Source: Edwardsiella hoshinae NBRC 105699 = ATCC 33379
GTDB lineage: Bacteria; Pseudomonadota; Gammaproteobacteria; Enterobacterales; Enterobacteriaceae
Direction: 5' to 3'
Length of the DNA stretch: 64,000 nucleotides
Assembly (NCBI RefSeq): GCF_000474215.1
Contig: NZ_BAUC01000021.1
Coordinates: 1-64,000, forward strand
In this document: positions 32,523 to 45,136 of the stretch, one piece after another
How positions within the stretch are numbered: position 1 is the stretch's first letter
Layout: every line of letters begins with the position of its first letter
Program-made: the position numbers and the translations under genes
The notes under the pieces: model-generated
What the model was told of the DNA's origin: nothing
Databases searched by the model: none
Seen by the model: the letters and a program-made list of their open reading frames with translations, nothing else

Positions 32523-35306
32523 ATGACCAAATATAGCCTGCGGGCGCGCATGATGATCCTGACGCTAGCCCCGACGCTACTGATCGGGTTGCTGCTCAGC
32601 ACCTTCTTCGTCGTGCACCGCTATAACGAACTCCAGGATCAACTGGTCGATGCCGGTGCCAGTATCATCGAACCACTGGCCGTCGCTAGCGAATATGGGA
32701 TGACCGCGCGCAACCGCGAGGCAGTTCGTCAGTTAATCGGCCTGTTGCATCGTCGCCACTCCGACATCGTGCGCGCCATCGCCGTCTTCGACGGCCAGAA
32801 CCGACTGTTTGTCACCTCAAACTACCACCATAACTATGCACCGTTGCAACTACCAGAGAATAGCCCACCGCCAACGGATCTGATGCTCAGCAAGCATGGT
32901 GATGCGTTAATCCTGCGCACCCCGATCATCTCGGAGCGCAACCAGGCCCAAACGCCTAACGGTGCCGACAGCTCGCTGGGCTACATCGCCATCGAGTTAG
33001 ATCTACGCTCGGTGCGGTTACAACAATACAAAGAGGTGTTCATCGCCACCCTGCTGCTACTGATCAGCATGTGCATCGCGCTGTTGTTCTCTTACCGTCT
33101 GATGCGCGATGTCACCGGGCCGATCCGTAACATGGTCAACACCGTCGACCGCATCCGGCGTGGCCAGCTCGACAGCCGTGTCGAGGGGCATATGCTGGGC
33201 GAGTTGGACATGCTGAAAAACGGCATTAACTCGATGGCCATGTCGCTTACCGCCTATCATGAGGAGATGCAGCAGAATATCGACCAGGCCACCTCTGATC
33301 TGCGCGAAACCCTTGAGCAGATGGAGATCCAGAATGTCGAACTGGATCTGGCCAAAAAACGCGCCCAAGAAGCGGCGCGCATCAAGTCCGAATTCTTGGC
33401 GAACATGTCTCATGAACTGCGCACCCCACTCAACGGGGTGATCGGCTTTACCCGCCAGGTGCTGAAGACCCCTCTCAGCGCAACCCAGATAGATTACCTG
33501 CATACCATTGAACGTTCGGCAAACAACCTGCTCAGTATCATCAACGACGTACTGGACTTTTCCAAACTGGAGGCGGGCAAACTGGTGCTGGAGCATATCC
33601 CCTTCATGTTGCGCGAGACCATCGACGAGGTGGCGACCTTATTGGCCCCCAGCGCCCACGACAAGGGGCTGGAGCTAACGCTGAACGTTCGTAATGACGT
33701 GCCGGAGCATGTCTTGGGCGACCCGATGCGCCTACAGCAAGTACTAACTAACCTGCTAGGCAACGCGATCAAATTTACCGAGAAGGGTAATATCGACATC
33801 CGTATCGAACAACGCAGCCTAAGCGCCCAAACCGTGGAGCTGGAGGTGCAGGTGCATGATACGGGCATCGGGATCTCCGAGCGCCAACAGTCGCAGCTGT
33901 TCCAAGCCTTCCGTCAAGCGGATGCCAGCATCACCCGCCGCCATGGCGGTACCGGCCTGGGACTGGTGATCACCCAGAAACTGATCAACGAGATGGGCGG
34001 TGATATCGCCTTCCACAGTCAACCGCACAAGGGGTCGACCTTCTGGTTCCACATCAGCCTGGAGCTCAATCATAACGCGCCGCCAGCCTCGCTGCCGCTG
34101 GAACGGCTCAGCGGTCAAACGCTGCTGTATATCGAAAGTAACCCCGTTGCCGCGCAGTGTACCCTCGACATATTGAAAGCCACGCCACTGGAGGTCACCT
34201 ACTGTCCCCAGTTTGCCCAGGTGATCCCAGACAGCCACTACGACATCCTGCTGTTCGGTCTAGCGGTCCAGACCCCCCTTGGCTCGGAGCACATGCAAGA
34301 AAAGTTGAACCGTGCGCTGCGTCTGGCCGACCGGGTGATCCTGGCGTTACCCAGCCATACGCTGCACGACAGCGACACCCTGAAGGCGCGCGGCATCCGT
34401 CGCTGCCTGTTCAAACCGCTCTCCAGTAGCCGCCTGCTGCCCGCGCTACTGGATAACGCCCTGCCGCCACGCTCGCCGCAAGTGGTCTCGACGCAGGGTG
34501 CCCGACTCCCCCTAACGGTCATGGCGGTGGATGACAATCCGGCCAACCTGAAGTTGATCGGGGCTCTACTTGACGAACAGGTGCAACATACGCTGCTGTG
34601 CCACAGTGGGGAGGAGGCGCTGCTCACCGCGCGCGACCGTCACGTGGACATCATCCTGATGGATATCCAAATGCCGGAGATGGACGGCATTCGCACCACT
34701 GAGCGGCTACGCCAACAACCGCTCCATACCCATACGCCGATCATCGCCGTCACCGCACATGCGTTAAATGGCGAACGTGAGCGTTTACTCCGCGCTGGGA
34801 TGGATGACTATCTGGCGAAACCGATCGACGAGAACCGTCTGCGCCAACTGCTCACTCGCTACAGCGCAGAGGAGCAACCCGCTACCCCAACGAGTGCGCC
34901 CGCACCGACGGTAAGCGACCTCTCCTTCGACTGGCCGTTGGCGCTGCGCCAGGCGGCGAATAAAGCCGATCTGGCTCGCGACATGCTGCAAATGCTGATC
35001 GCGTTTCTGCCGCAGGTGCATGAGCGCATCGAACGCCAACTGGCGGGCGAGGCGGAGACGACAGAGGGTGAACTGTGTGCCCTAATCCACAAGCTACACG
35101 GCAGCAGTAGTTACAGCGGAGTGCCTCGCCTGCGGCGGCTGTGCCACTACCTGGAGCAACAACTGCGCGATGGCGTCGCGGCCAGCGATCTGGAGCCGGA
35201 GTGGTTAGAGTTGCTGGATGAGATCGATAATGTCATCCGGACCGCCCAGCCTTATCTGAGCACCGGCACCCCGACGGCAAGCGGAGCCAAAGAAACATCA
35301 CGCTGA
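32523..35306 (+). CDS. barA: Hybrid sensor histidine kinase BarA
   Basis: 927 residues. Two membrane helices (about 10-32 and 170-192) flank a periplasmic sensor; then come HAMP, a coiled coil, HisKA with the phosphorylated His297 ([13 protein letters not shown]), HATPase ([15 protein letters not shown]), a degenerate receiver-like segment, a receiver with Asp714 ([11 protein letters not shown]) and an HPt domain with His859 ([11 protein letters not shown]). It passes phosphate to UvrY and so controls the Csr sRNAs, central metabolism and virulence in enterics. uvrY is not in this window. Confidence 0.98.
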   Translation: MTKYSLRARMMILTLAPTLLIGLLLSTFFVVHRYNELQDQLVDAGASIIEPLAVASEYGMTARNREAVRQLIGLLHRRHSDIVRAIAVFDGQNRLFVTSNYHHNYAPLQLPENSPPPTDLMLSKHGDALILRTPIISERNQAQTPNGADSSLGYIAIELDLRSVRLQQYKEVFIATLLLLISMCIALLFSYRLMRDVTGPIRNMVNTVDRIRRGQLDSRVEGHMLGELDMLKNGINSMAMSLTAYHEEMQQNIDQATSDLRETLEQMEIQNVELDLAKKRAQEAARIKSEFLANMSHELRTPLNGVIGFTRQVLKTPLSATQIDYLHTIERSANNLLSIINDVLDFSKLEAGKLVLEHIPFMLRETIDEVATLLAPSAHDKGLELTLNVRNDVPEHVLGDPMRLQQVLTNLLGNAIKFTEKGNIDIRIEQRSLSAQTVELEVQVHDTGIGISERQQSQLFQAFRQADASITRRHGGTGLGLVITQKLINEMGGDIAFHSQPHKGSTFWFHISLELNHNAPPASLPLERLSGQTLLYIESNPVAAQCTLDILKATPLEVTYCPQFAQVIPDSHYDILLFGLAVQTPLGSEHMQEKLNRALRLADRVILALPSHTLHDSDTLKARGIRRCLFKPLSSSRLLPALLDNALPPRSPQVVSTQGARLPLTVMAVDDNPANLKLIGALLDEQVQHTLLCHSGEEALLTARDRHVDIILMDIQMPEMDGIRTTERLRQQPLHTHTPIIAVTAHALNGERERLLRAGMDDYLAKPIDENRLRQLLTRYSAEEQPATPTSAPAPTVSDLSFDWPLALRQAANKADLARDMLQMLIAFLPQVHERIERQLAGEAETTEGELCALIHKLHGSSSYSGVPRLRRLCHYLEQQLRDGVAASDLEPEWLELLDEIDNVIRTAQPYLSTGTPTASGAKETSR

Positions 35307-35308
35307 GA

Positions 35309-35335
35309 CCGAGCGCCGCCACAGGTGGCGCTCGG
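35309..35335. terminator. Hairpin between convergent barA and acpS
   Basis: CCGAGCGCC and GGCGCTCGG form a perfect nine-base stem directly after the barA stop and before the acpS stop. There is no strong T run on either side, so it may be a weak terminator or transcript-end stabiliser. Confidence 0.55.
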
Positions 35336-35349
35336 ATTGAACGGCAGGG

Positions 35350-35733
35350 CTACGCCCCTTCGGCGATCACCGTGGCGCAGGCATAGCGACGCTCATCGGC
35401 CAGCGAGACATGCAGCGTACTGATACCCATCTCGGCCGCCAGTTCGGCGGCCCGTCCATGCAGTACCAGCCCCGGCTTGCCTAACGTATCGTTGACCACC
35501 TCAAACTGGGCGAAGGCCAGTCCCTGACGGATCCCGGTGCCCAAGGCCTTCGCCGCCGCCTCTTTAACGGCGAAGCGTTTGGCCAAATAGCGTACACGCT
35601 GCGCATGCGTCTGGTACTGTTGCCATTCCGCCGGCGCGAGAATACGCCGCGCCAGTTGGTCGCCGCTGCGCTCCACCACCGCCGCGATACGGGCGATCTC
35701 GACGATGTCGGTGCCCAGTCCCCGTAACGCCAT
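35350..35733 (-). CDS. acpS: Holo-[acyl-carrier-protein] synthase
   Basis: Transfers 4'-phosphopantetheine from CoA to acyl carrier protein. 127 residues with the two family motifs: [11 protein letters not shown] at the N-terminus (Asp metal ligand) and [18 protein letters not shown] (Glu ligand) in the middle. Its start abuts the pdxJ stop, so it is the last gene of a long minus-strand operon running from lepA. Confidence 0.98.
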   Translation of the reverse strand: MALRGLGTDIVEIARIAAVVERSGDQLARRILAPAEWQQYQTHAQRVRYLAKRFAVKEAAAKALGTGIRQGLAFAQFEVVNDTLGKPGLVLHGRAAELAAEMGISTLHVSLADERRYACATVIAEGA

Positions 35734-36464
35734 CAGCGACGCGCCTCCAGCAACAGCTGTTTCATGTCACTGACCGCTGTGCTCAATCCAGCGAACACCG
35801 CACGACCGATGATGCTGTGGCCGATGTTCAGCTCATGCATCTCCGGCAGGGCGGCGATCGCCTGGACATTGTGGTAAGTCAGGCCGTGACCGGCGTTAAC
35901 CTTCAGTCCGCGTTCGGCGGCGAAACGTGCCGCCACGGCGATGCGCGTCAACTCCGCCGCCTGGGCCAGCTCATTCGCGGCATCGGCATAGGCACCGGTG
36001 TGGATCTCAATATACGGTGCGCCAACGGCGACCGCCGCCTCGATTTGGCGTTCATCGGGATCGATAAACAGCGAAACCTGAATCCCCGCCGCGCTCAAGC
36101 GCGCGACCGCCGCCGTCATCTTGTCACGTTGACCGGCGACATCGAGCCCCCCTTCGGTGGTCACCTCCTGGCGTTTCTCTGGTACCAGGCAACAAAAGTG
36201 CGGACGCAGCTCACAGGCGATGTCGAGCATCTCATCGGTCACCGCCATCTCCAGGTTCATGCGTGTCTGGATGGTCTGACGCAGCAGACGCACGTCACGA
36301 TCGGTGATATGGCGCCGATCCTCTCGCAGATGGACAGTGATGCCATCGGCGCCGGCCTGCTCGGCAACGAAAGCCGCTTGTAACGGATCGGGGTAGTGTG
36401 TCCCGCGCGCATTGCGCAGCGTAGCGATGTGATCAATGTTAACGCCCAGCAGAATATCGGCCAT
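35733..36464 (-). CDS. pdxJ: Pyridoxine 5'-phosphate synthase
   Basis: Condenses 3-amino-1-hydroxyacetone phosphate with 1-deoxyxylulose 5-phosphate to pyridoxine phosphate. 243 residues (TIM barrel) with the opening [27 protein letters not shown] and the C-terminal [12 protein letters not shown] phosphate site. It overlaps acpS by one base, as in E. coli. A 167-base gap to recO has no gene. Confidence 0.98.
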   Translation of the reverse strand: MADILLGVNIDHIATLRNARGTHYPDPLQAAFVAEQAGADGITVHLREDRRHITDRDVRLLRQTIQTRMNLEMAVTDEMLDIACELRPHFCCLVPEKRQEVTTEGGLDVAGQRDKMTAAVARLSAAGIQVSLFIDPDERQIEAAVAVGAPYIEIHTGAYADAANELAQAAELTRIAVAARFAAERGLKVNAGHGLTYHNVQAIAALPEMHELNIGHSIIGRAVFAGLSTAVSDMKQLLLEARR

Positions 36465-36631
36465 GACAGCTCCTCAAGGATGATCGGTCGGGATAACCCG
36501 GTTATCAGACACCATATTACCCGCCCACCGACGGCAGACAAGCGGCGGCAGGGTATCTGACTAGTCTACCCTCGACGAGTCCGCGGCGCGTGGGACAGCC
36601 GGCAGGCAAACAGGGGGACAGTGTGCTCGAT

Positions 36632-37363
36632 TCAGGTCGATGGCATGACCGGCGGACGGCGCGGCACGAATTGGCGGAACAGCTCACGGCTCTTTAACGG
36701 CTTACCGCCCAGATAGGGCTTCAGCGCCAGACGAGTAAAGCGCTTAGCGGCACGCAGGGTAGCGACATTGGGGAATTCGCGACTGGCGAGCGCCTTAAGA
36801 TCACGCCCGGTAAAGCTTTGCTGATCCACCACCAGGCTAGCGATAAAGCCCTTCTCTTCACGGTAGCGGTAGGTCATGCTATCGACCACCGGCTCGCCAC
36901 TGCCAGCGCAGTGCAGGAAGTCGATGCCATAGCCCAACTGGGCCAATAGCGCCAACTCGAAACGGCGCAACACCGGCTCCGGTGAACCATTATGCCCGGC
37001 CAGTTGTTGGATGCAATGCAGGTAATCGAAGAACAGGGCGCTGTAGCAGGTCTCCTGCTCCAGCACCCGCGCCAGCAGTTCGTTGACATACAACCCGCTG
37101 TAGAGGGTGATGCCGCTGAGTGGCAGCGCCAGCGAAACCGCCTCGGCGCTGCGCAGGGTCTTCACTTCCCCCTTTCCCCCCCAGCGCATCAACAAGGGAG
37201 TAAAGGGTTGCAACGCCCCTTTCAGTTGGGAACGCCGGCTGCGCGCGCCCTTAGCCAACAGCCGCACCCGCCCCTGCCCCTCGGTGAAGGTGTCCAGCAT
37301 CAAGCTGGTTTCACTGTAGGGCCGTGCGTGCAGCACGAAGGCGCGTTGCCAGCCGTCTATCAT
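36632..37363 (-). CDS. recO: DNA repair protein RecO
   Basis: 243 residues, one more than E. coli. An N-terminal OB fold ([20 protein letters not shown]) precedes a helical domain with [16 protein letters not shown] and the C-terminal [14 protein letters not shown]. It loads RecA with RecR in gap repair. The frame runs 28 codons further upstream into era, but MIDGWQ at 37363 matches the family start and lies nine bases after the era stop. Confidence 0.96.
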   Translation of the reverse strand: MIDGWQRAFVLHARPYSETSLMLDTFTEGQGRVRLLAKGARSRRSQLKGALQPFTPLLMRWGGKGEVKTLRSAEAVSLALPLSGITLYSGLYVNELLARVLEQETCYSALFFDYLHCIQQLAGHNGSPEPVLRRFELALLAQLGYGIDFLHCAGSGEPVVDSMTYRYREEKGFIASLVVDQQSFTGRDLKALASREFPNVATLRAAKRFTRLALKPYLGGKPLKSRELFRQFVPRRPPVMPST

Positions 37364-37371
37364 GATGAGAC

Positions 37372-38969
<1,598 letters not shown>

Positions 38970-39048
38970 TCAGAATGCGTCAAAAACCGCAGCATACGGA
39001 ACAGGCCTGCCTTGCCATTAGCCAATCCAAAGCTGTTTCGTTTGCAGT

Positions 39049-39069
39049 GGCCCCCTTAAGGGGGGCCAA
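39049..39069 (-). terminator. Hairpin in the lepB-rnc intergenic region
   Basis: TGGCCCCC and GGGGGCCA form an eight-base G/C-rich stem with a tight loop in the 178-base lepB-rnc gap. There is no T run, so it may be a partial terminator or an mRNA structure ahead of rnc. Confidence 0.4.
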
Positions 39070-39132
39070 ACATGTCACGCGGAATATTCTACAACGACTG
39101 AAGGGAGAATGCTGCGTAAATAGGGGGGTTAT

Positions 39133-40107
39133 TTAATGAATTCCCCCGATCCGCTCCAAGCGTACGCCGGTCGGCCACTGACCTTCCTGCTTCTTGAAGC
39201 TCATCCAGATGGCCGTCGCCTTGCCGACCAGGTTCTTCTCTGGCACAAACCCCCAGTAACGGCTATCCGCGCTATTGTCGCGGTTATCGCCCATCATGAA
39301 GTAGTGACCCGGTGGGACGATCCAAGTCCCCAGCGGCTGACCCGGTTGACGGTAGTAACGGGAAACCATGTCCTGCGCCTGCGGTACGGTCAGGATACTG
39401 TGGGTCACCGTGCCCAGCGTCTCCTGACGCTGATCCATGCGATAACCGTTCGGCACGCTTGCATCGATCGGATACTGATAAAAACCGCTGCTCGGCTCGT
39501 TGCTGCTCATCTGGTTAAAGGTCTGCACCCACTCACTCGGGCGCAACGGGCTATAGGTGATCGGCAGTAGGCGCTCACACTTCTCGCCCTGTTGACAAGA
39601 TGGGTAGACCGTCAACTCCTTGCTATAGGGATCGTACACCACCTTGTCACCCGGTAGGCCGATGGCGCGCTTGATGTAATCCAGACGCGGATCGAGCGGA
39701 TACTTAAACACCACGATATCACCGCGCTTGGGATGACCCGTCGGGATCAGCGTCGTCTGTGTTACCGGGTCCTTCAGACCGTAAGCGAATTTCTCCACCA
39801 GGATGAAATCGCCGATCAGCAAGGTCGGCATCATCGATCCCGAGGGGATCTGAAAGGGTTCATAAATAAAGGAACGGATCACCAACACCAGCGCCAACAC
39901 CGGGAACACCGAGACGCAGGTTTCGATCCAGCCCGGCGCCTTGGTCGCCAGACGGGCATTTTCCGCATCCAGCCCCTGTGCGGTCTGGCTATTGATCGCC
40001 GCCAACTTGGCGCGCCGCGCCGGTGCCAGTTTGAAACGGTCGATACACCACACGATACCGGTTACCAGTGTGGCGATAACCAGGATCAAGGCAAACATAT
40101 TTGCCAT
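39133..40107 (-). CDS. lepB: Signal peptidase I
   Basis: Membrane protease that removes signal peptides from exported proteins. 324 residues, the E. coli length: two N-terminal helices, then the catalytic Ser in IPSGSMMPTLLIGDF and Lys in DYIKRAIGLPGDKVVYD, and the conserved GDNRDNSADSRYWGFV. Two earlier in-frame starts exist (GTG and ATG, three codons up), but AGGAG spacing favours the ATG at 40107. Confidence 0.97.
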   Translation of the reverse strand: MANMFALILVIATLVTGIVWCIDRFKLAPARRAKLAAINSQTAQGLDAENARLATKAPGWIETCVSVFPVLALVLVIRSFIYEPFQIPSGSMMPTLLIGDFILVEKFAYGLKDPVTQTTLIPTGHPKRGDIVVFKYPLDPRLDYIKRAIGLPGDKVVYDPYSKELTVYPSCQQGEKCERLLPITYSPLRPSEWVQTFNQMSSNEPSSGFYQYPIDASVPNGYRMDQRQETLGTVTHSILTVPQAQDMVSRYYRQPGQPLGTWIVPPGHYFMMGDNRDNSADSRYWGFVPEKNLVGKATAIWMSFKKQEGQWPTGVRLERIGGIH

Positions 40108-40156
40108 GTCCATCACTCCTTACAATCAATACCTAACATTGCTCAAGCAGGCAGAA

Positions 40157-40192
40157 ACACAACGGGCGCGGAATCGACCGCGCCCGTTGTGT
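40157..40192 (-). terminator. Perfect 15-bp hairpin between lepA and lepB
   Basis: ACACAACGGGCGCGG (40157-40171) pairs perfectly with 40178-40192 around a six-base loop, just after the lepA stop. On the minus strand it is followed only by TTTCTG, so it is a weak terminator at best. It may attenuate read-through from lepA into lepB or be an RNase III processing site; the enzyme is encoded downstream in the same run of genes. Confidence 0.6.
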
Positions 40193-40197
40193 CGCTG

Positions 40198-41991
40198 TTA
40201 ATCCTTGCCGACGTGCAGAATGGCCAGGAACGCTTCCTGCGGCAGCTCGACGTTACCGATCTGCTTCATGCGTTTCTTACCTTCTTTCTGTTTTTGCAGC
40301 AATTTCTTCTTACGGCTAACGTCGCCGCCGTAACACTTGGCCAAGACGTTCTTACGCAGCTGTTTCACGGTCGAGCGGGCGATAATCTGGGTGCCGATCG
40401 CCGCCTGGATGGCGATGTCGAACTGCTGACGCGGGATCAGCTCTTTCATTTTCTCCACCAGCTCACGACCACGGGTATGCGAGTTCGCTCGGTGGGTGAT
40501 CAGCGCCAAGGCATCCACCCGCTCACCGTTCACCATCACGTCGACCCGCACCATGTCGGAGGCCTGGAAGCGCTTGAAGCTATAATCCAGCGAGGCGTAA
40601 CCGCGCGAGGTGGACTTCAGACGGTCGAAGAAGTCCAACACCACTTCGGCCATCGGAATATCATAGGTCAGCGCCACCTGATTACCGTGGTAGACCATGT
40701 TGGTCTGCACACCACGCTTCTCGACACACAGGGTGATCACGTTACCCAGAAACTCCTGCGGCAATAGCATGTGACACTCGGCGATCGGCTCGCGCAACTC
40801 TTGAATGTTGTTCACCGCCGGGAGTTTTGAGGGGCTATCGACGTAGATCACCTCTTTACGGGTAGTCTCCACCTCATACACCACTGTCGGCGCAGTGGTG
40901 ATCAGATCCAGATCGTACTCACGCTCCAAACGCTCCTGGATGATCTCCATGTGCAGCAAGCCAAGGAAGCCGCAGCGGAAACCGAAGCCCAACGCCGTGG
41001 AGGTCTCCGGTTCATAGAACAGGGAGGCATCGTTCAGGCTCAACTTGCCCAACGCGTCGCGGAAAGCATCGTAGTCATCGGAGCTCACCGGGAACAGGCC
41101 GGCATAAACCTGCGGTTTTACCTTCTTGAAGCCCGGCAACGCCGCATCGGCGGGATTGCGCGCCAGGGTCAAGGTATCGCCCACCGGAGCACCGTGAATG
41201 TCCTTGATGGCACACACCAGCCAACCGACCTCGCCGCAGTTCAATACGTCGCGGTCGAGCTGTTTCGGGGTGAAGATCCCCAGGCGATCGGCGTTATAGG
41301 TCTGCCCGGTGGTCATCACTTTGATCTTATCGCCCTTACGCAGGCTACCGTTCTTGATACGGATCAGTGATACCACGCCCAGGTAGTTGTCGAACCAAGA
41401 GTCGATGATCAGCGCCTGCAACGGCGCTTCCGGGTCGCCTTCCGGCGGCGGAATGTCGCGTACCAACCGCTCTAATACGTCCCCCACGCCCACGCCCGTC
41501 TTCGCCGAGCAGCGTACCGCATCGGTGGCATCGATGCCGACGATATCTTCGATCTCCTGAGAGACCCGATCCGGATCGGCAGCAGGTAGGTCAATCTTGT
41601 TCAGTACCGGCACCACCTCAAGGTCCATTTCGATGGCGGTATAGCAGTTGGCCAGCGTCTGCGCCTCGACCCCTTGTCCGGCATCCACCACCAGCAGCGC
41701 CCCTTCACAGGCGGCCAGCGAGCGAGAGACCTCATAAGAGAAGTCCACGTGCCCCGGCGTGTCGATAAAGTTCAACTGATACACCTGACCATCCTGCGCT
41801 TTATAGTCAAGCGTGACGCTCTGCGCCTTGATGGTGATGCCGCGCTCGCGCTCCAGATCCATGGAGTCCAACACCTGAGCCTCCATTTCGCGGTCGGACA
41901 AACCGCCGCAAAGTTGGATGATACGGTCAGACAGCGTCGACTTACCGTGGTCAATGTGCGCGATAATGGAGAAATTACGTATGTTCTTCAT
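40198..41991 (-). CDS. lepA: Elongation factor 4 (LepA)
   Basis: Ribosomal GTPase related to EF-G that acts in initiation or back-translocation. 597 residues (599 in E. coli). GTPase motifs are [31 protein letters not shown] and NKIDLP; the C-terminal LepA-specific domain ends in a Lys-rich stretch ([19 protein letters not shown]). First gene of the lepA-lepB run. Confidence 0.99.
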   Translation of the reverse strand: MKNIRNFSIIAHIDHGKSTLSDRIIQLCGGLSDREMEAQVLDSMDLERERGITIKAQSVTLDYKAQDGQVYQLNFIDTPGHVDFSYEVSRSLAACEGALLVVDAGQGVEAQTLANCYTAIEMDLEVVPVLNKIDLPAADPDRVSQEIEDIVGIDATDAVRCSAKTGVGVGDVLERLVRDIPPPEGDPEAPLQALIIDSWFDNYLGVVSLIRIKNGSLRKGDKIKVMTTGQTYNADRLGIFTPKQLDRDVLNCGEVGWLVCAIKDIHGAPVGDTLTLARNPADAALPGFKKVKPQVYAGLFPVSSDDYDAFRDALGKLSLNDASLFYEPETSTALGFGFRCGFLGLLHMEIIQERLEREYDLDLITTAPTVVYEVETTRKEVIYVDSPSKLPAVNNIQELREPIAECHMLLPQEFLGNVITLCVEKRGVQTNMVYHGNQVALTYDIPMAEVVLDFFDRLKSTSRGYASLDYSFKRFQASDMVRVDVMVNGERVDALALITHRANSHTRGRELVEKMKELIPRQQFDIAIQAAIGTQIIARSTVKQLRKNVLAKCYGGDVSRKKKLLQKQKEGKKRMKQIGNVELPQEAFLAILHVGKD

Positions 41992-42132
41992 TATTAATAT
42001 ATTTGCCTGATGATTTCTGAATTACTCGCCTAAGGACACGCGGACGGGCTCAAAGCGATGATTTTGGGTTTGTGGCGCCAGGCGCCGAATCGCTGCATTT
42101 TACACAGCCCCTCGGTCAAAACCTAGCGCTCT

Positions 42133-42609
42133 TCACTCGCGCGTGGATGGATCCGTTACGCTGCGCAACTGGCTGGACGGCAAGGCGACTTGTAGCAGCA
42201 CCGGTTGATAGTCGACGCCCCGCGCCATGCGGCGCGCTTGACGACGCGCCAGCACAAAACCCGCCACAGCGCCCAATAGGGCAGCCAACGCGCTGGCGCC
42301 ATCCGATCCCAGCCACAACTGCCCCATGACGGCACCGCCCAGCAAGCCAACCAATGGGGTGAGATAGACCACCAGCGCCGATCGCAGCACGCTCGCTTCC
42401 CGCAGGCCAATCTCGACTCGTTGCCCAACTTGCAGGGGTTGTGACACTGCCAGGCGTAGCTGATGGCGCGTCTGCGGCCCCAGCTCGGCCAAGGCTGCCG
42501 TGCCGCATCCCTGACGTGCTCGGCAACCGTTGCAGCCAGCATGCGCCTCACACTGCAATAGCGCCTCGCCATGCTGCCAACGGATCACCGTCGCCCATTC
42601 CCGCATCAT
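42133..42609 (-). CDS. rseC: Sigma-E regulator RseC
   Basis: 158 residues (159 in E. coli). An N-terminal cysteine-rich segment (CEAHAGCNGCRARQGCG) has four spaced cysteines that may bind an iron-sulfur cluster, followed by two membrane helices. RseC modulates sigma-E weakly and is implicated with the SoxR-reducing complex in E. coli. The start is one of two tandem ATGs (42609 or 42606), eight bases after the rseB stop. Confidence 0.95.
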   Translation of the reverse strand: MMREWATVIRWQHGEALLQCEAHAGCNGCRARQGCGTAALAELGPQTRHQLRLAVSQPLQVGQRVEIGLREASVLRSALVVYLTPLVGLLGGAVMGQLWLGSDGASALAALLGAVAGFVLARRQARRMARGVDYQPVLLQVALPSSQLRSVTDPSTRE

Positions 42610-42616
42610 GTGCGCA

Positions 42617-43570
42617 TCACCGCGTGAAGCGGACGGCACTAGCCACCCGCTTGGCCGTCATCGGCGGCAACTCACCGACGATGCTGATTTCGACGTTGTT
42701 ACGCACCTCGGTATGGATGGTTCGCCGCCCCTGGCGCAGGTATTGGTTATCACTGCTACCGTCACGGGCAGGACTGACATTGACCGAGAAACTGAACAGA
42801 CCATCACTATAGAGGCGAGATTCGACCGGCTCGGCCAACGAAGGCAAGGTCCGCCGGCTACGTGAGATCTCTTTGAAACCGTCCGGCAGCCAAGCGGCAC
42901 GCCAGTTAAAGCTGACGCTGTCGTTCGGCGGCAGACGCAACAGCGGCGGCAGCGTCAGGCGCGAGAAGCTGCGCATCTCATCGGCGACCTGCTGGCCGAT
43001 ATCGAAGGCAATGACGCGGAACTGCTCCAGGGTTTCACCGTCACGATCCAACAGATCGACCCGCAGCGGCAGCTTGGAGTCCTCATCGATCCACACGATA
43101 TAACTGAAGCGCATGCCATCGCGCGCCACCACGCGGATCACTTCGCAGGGGCGATCGGCCACTCGGGTGCGGCCCACGGAGATGAAGTTATAGTAAGGCG
43201 CGAGTTGTTTCACATCGGCGAAAATCACCGACGGCAAGGCGTCAACGATGTGATCGCCATTGAGGGTGAACGGCTCAAGACCGGGCTCGAAGTAGCTGAC
43301 CTCATTGCCACGCAGCACCACCTCGCGACGCGGACCATCCATCTGCAACAGTTGCGCCAGCGGCTGCTGATTTTCCAACGCATGGCGATAGCGCAACGAC
43401 TCTACGCCCTGCTTAGTGATATTGATGAAGGCCAGTTCATAATCGAGTGAACGGCTGGCCTGGTTCATCTGCTGCAACAGCAGCCCCGGCGCAGTATCCT
43501 GGGCCAGGGCTGAGGAGGAGATGAACAGGCTGCCGGTCAACAGAGTCAGGGCAAACCAAAATTGCTTCAT
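42617..43570 (-). CDS. rseB: Periplasmic sigma-E regulator RseB
   Basis: 317 residues. A signal peptide (cleavage near ALA-QD, residue 23) precedes a LolA-like lipid-binding domain (about 25-210) and a smaller C-terminal domain. RseB binds RseA in the periplasm and shields it from DegS; lipopolysaccharide intermediates release it. Starts on the rseA stop codon. Confidence 0.97.
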   Translation of the reverse strand: MKQFWFALTLLTGSLFISSSALAQDTAPGLLLQQMNQASRSLDYELAFINITKQGVESLRYRHALENQQPLAQLLQMDGPRREVVLRGNEVSYFEPGLEPFTLNGDHIVDALPSVIFADVKQLAPYYNFISVGRTRVADRPCEVIRVVARDGMRFSYIVWIDEDSKLPLRVDLLDRDGETLEQFRVIAFDIGQQVADEMRSFSRLTLPPLLRLPPNDSVSFNWRAAWLPDGFKEISRSRRTLPSLAEPVESRLYSDGLFSFSVNVSPARDGSSDNQYLRQGRRTIHTEVRNNVEISIVGELPPMTAKRVASAVRFTR

Positions 43571-44208
43571 TACTGCTGTTGGGTTCCTAATGACAGCGTA
43601 CCGGGCACCTGAATCGATGCTTGTGCATTGTTATCCTCGGCCTGCAACTGCTCGGCGTGAAGACGACGCTGCAACTCGTAATCCTGTAAGATAGCATTAA
43701 TGCGCTTACGCTGCTGCTGGATCTGCTGCTGGGCGTTATTGCCCTCGTTCGGCACACCGAAGCTAACCGGCGATGCCTGACCACCTAACGGCAGAGTGTT
43801 GAATACCGGCGACTCCGGCTCGGCTACCCCCTCCTGCGGTGCATTGTAGTGCTGCACCCCGAGCAAAACCGCCAACGAAACGCCGGCGGCGATACCCATC
43901 TGTGAGAGCTGACCGACCCACGGGCGCACTTTATGCCAGAAAGGCATGCGTTGCCATTGGGCGGGTTGGGGTTGAGATTCAGGGATTGCATTGGGAACCA
44001 GACGCACCGGCTCCGCGTCCAACGCGGCGGCGATGCGATCGGTGATATCGATCTGTACCGTCTCGCCTACGTCGCCACGCAGCGTGTCACGAACCAGGTG
44101 ATAGCGCTGCCAAGTCTGCTGCAACTCGGGATCCTTGACCAGCGAAGCAATCAGCTCGCTATCCAGCAATTCGCCATCCATGAGAGCCGAAAGTTTTTCT
44201 TTCTGCAT
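43570..44208 (-). CDS. rseA: Anti-sigma-E factor RseA
   Basis: 212 residues. The cytoplasmic anti-sigma domain (EKLSALMDGELLDSELIASL, ~1-90) is followed by one membrane helix (about 100-120) and a Gln-rich periplasmic tail. It sequesters RpoE until DegS and RseP cut it. It lies 29 bases after rpoE in the same operon. Confidence 0.97.
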   Translation of the reverse strand: MQKEKLSALMDGELLDSELIASLVKDPELQQTWQRYHLVRDTLRGDVGETVQIDITDRIAAALDAEPVRLVPNAIPESQPQPAQWQRMPFWHKVRPWVGQLSQMGIAAGVSLAVLLGVQHYNAPQEGVAEPESPVFNTLPLGGQASPVSFGVPNEGNNAQQQIQQQRKRINAILQDYELQRRLHAEQLQAEDNNAQASIQVPGTLSLGTQQQ

Positions 44209-44237
44209 GCCTTATACCCTTTGCTGTGACCGCATGA

Positions 44238-44813
44238 CTAACGCTGAATCAGCGGCTGAACTTTACTGTCGATCGCTTCCCTCGCCCGGAAAATGCGTGA
44301 ACGCACTGTACCCACCGGACAATCCATGATGGCGGCTATCTCTTCATAGCTCAGTCCATCCAGCTCCCTGAGCGTGATTGCCATGCGTAAGTCCTCTGGC
44401 AATGACTCAATGGTGCGAAAAACGATCTGCCTTAGCTCATCTGACAACATTAAGTTCTCAGGGTTCGAAATTTCTTTCAGCGCACTGGCACCGTCAAAAT
44501 TTTCCGCCTCACCAGCATCCACATCGCTGGACGGCGGGCGACGCCCCTGAGCAACCAAATAATTCTTCGCCGTATTGACGGCGATACGATAGAGCCAGGT
44601 ATAAAACGCGCTATCACCGCGGAAGGAATCCAGCGCGCGATAGGCTTTGATGAACGACTCCTGCGCCACATCCGGCACATCGCCCGATGGAACGTAACGG
44701 GATACCAGACTCGCCACCTTATTCTGGTAGCGCGCTACCAGCAGGTTAAACGCCTTCTTGTCCCCCTTCTGGACGCGTTCGACCAATACCTGATCCGTTA
44801 ACTGCTCGCTCAT
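44238..44813 (-). CDS. rpoE: RNA polymerase sigma factor sigma-E
   Basis: Extracytoplasmic-function sigma factor for envelope stress. 191 residues, the E. coli length; region 2 (DVAQESFIKAYRALDSFRGD) and region 4 (TLRELDGLSYEEIAAIMDCP, then VGTVRSRIFRARE) are intact. It heads rpoE-rseA-rseB-rseC and carries its own sigma-E promoter upstream, giving positive autoregulation. nadB, the divergent neighbour in E. coli, is not present. Confidence 0.99.
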   Translation of the reverse strand: MSEQLTDQVLVERVQKGDKKAFNLLVARYQNKVASLVSRYVPSGDVPDVAQESFIKAYRALDSFRGDSAFYTWLYRIAVNTAKNYLVAQGRRPPSSDVDAGEAENFDGASALKEISNPENLMLSDELRQIVFRTIESLPEDLRMAITLRELDGLSYEEIAAIMDCPVGTVRSRIFRAREAIDSKVQPLIQR

Positions 44814-44892
44814 CCGAGGTAATGTCTCCCCAAAACTGTCTCCACGTATGAAATAGATCGCCAGTCGTCAAAAAACTTGAGCAAGCATTTAG

Positions 44893-44920
44893 TTAGAGTC
44901 CATACGCACCCAAAAGTTCC
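44893..44920 (-). promoter_or_regulatory. Sigma-E-type promoter of rpoE
   Basis: On the minus strand GGAACTT (44920-44914) and TCTAA (44897-44893) are separated by exactly 16 bases, the consensus for sigma-E promoters and the pattern of E. coli rpoE P2. It lies about 80 bases upstream of the rpoE start. Confidence 0.92.
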
Positions 44921-45076
44921 CCGCCCATTCTTTTTCCATGCAGGCAGTCTGGCCACAGCGTCTCGCCCCGAGGCTCCATAGCCAATACCGGCCATAGGCT
45001 AACACGATTTTTCTCATTCGGCTGCACTCTGACAGACGCATCGCCAAAAATCAGACTGTGGTGTGAATAACGAGCA

Positions 45077-45108
45077 GAAAAAAACCGGGCGTCCATCTGG
45101 ACGCCCGG
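45077..45108 (-). terminator. Rho-independent terminator of brnQ
   Basis: A stem of CCGGGCGTCC with its complement lies at 45085-45108; on the minus strand it is followed by eight T residues. It is 29 bases after the brnQ stop. Confidence 0.9.
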
Positions 45109-45136
45109 CCTAGCCATGAAGATTAGCGCGTAATTT

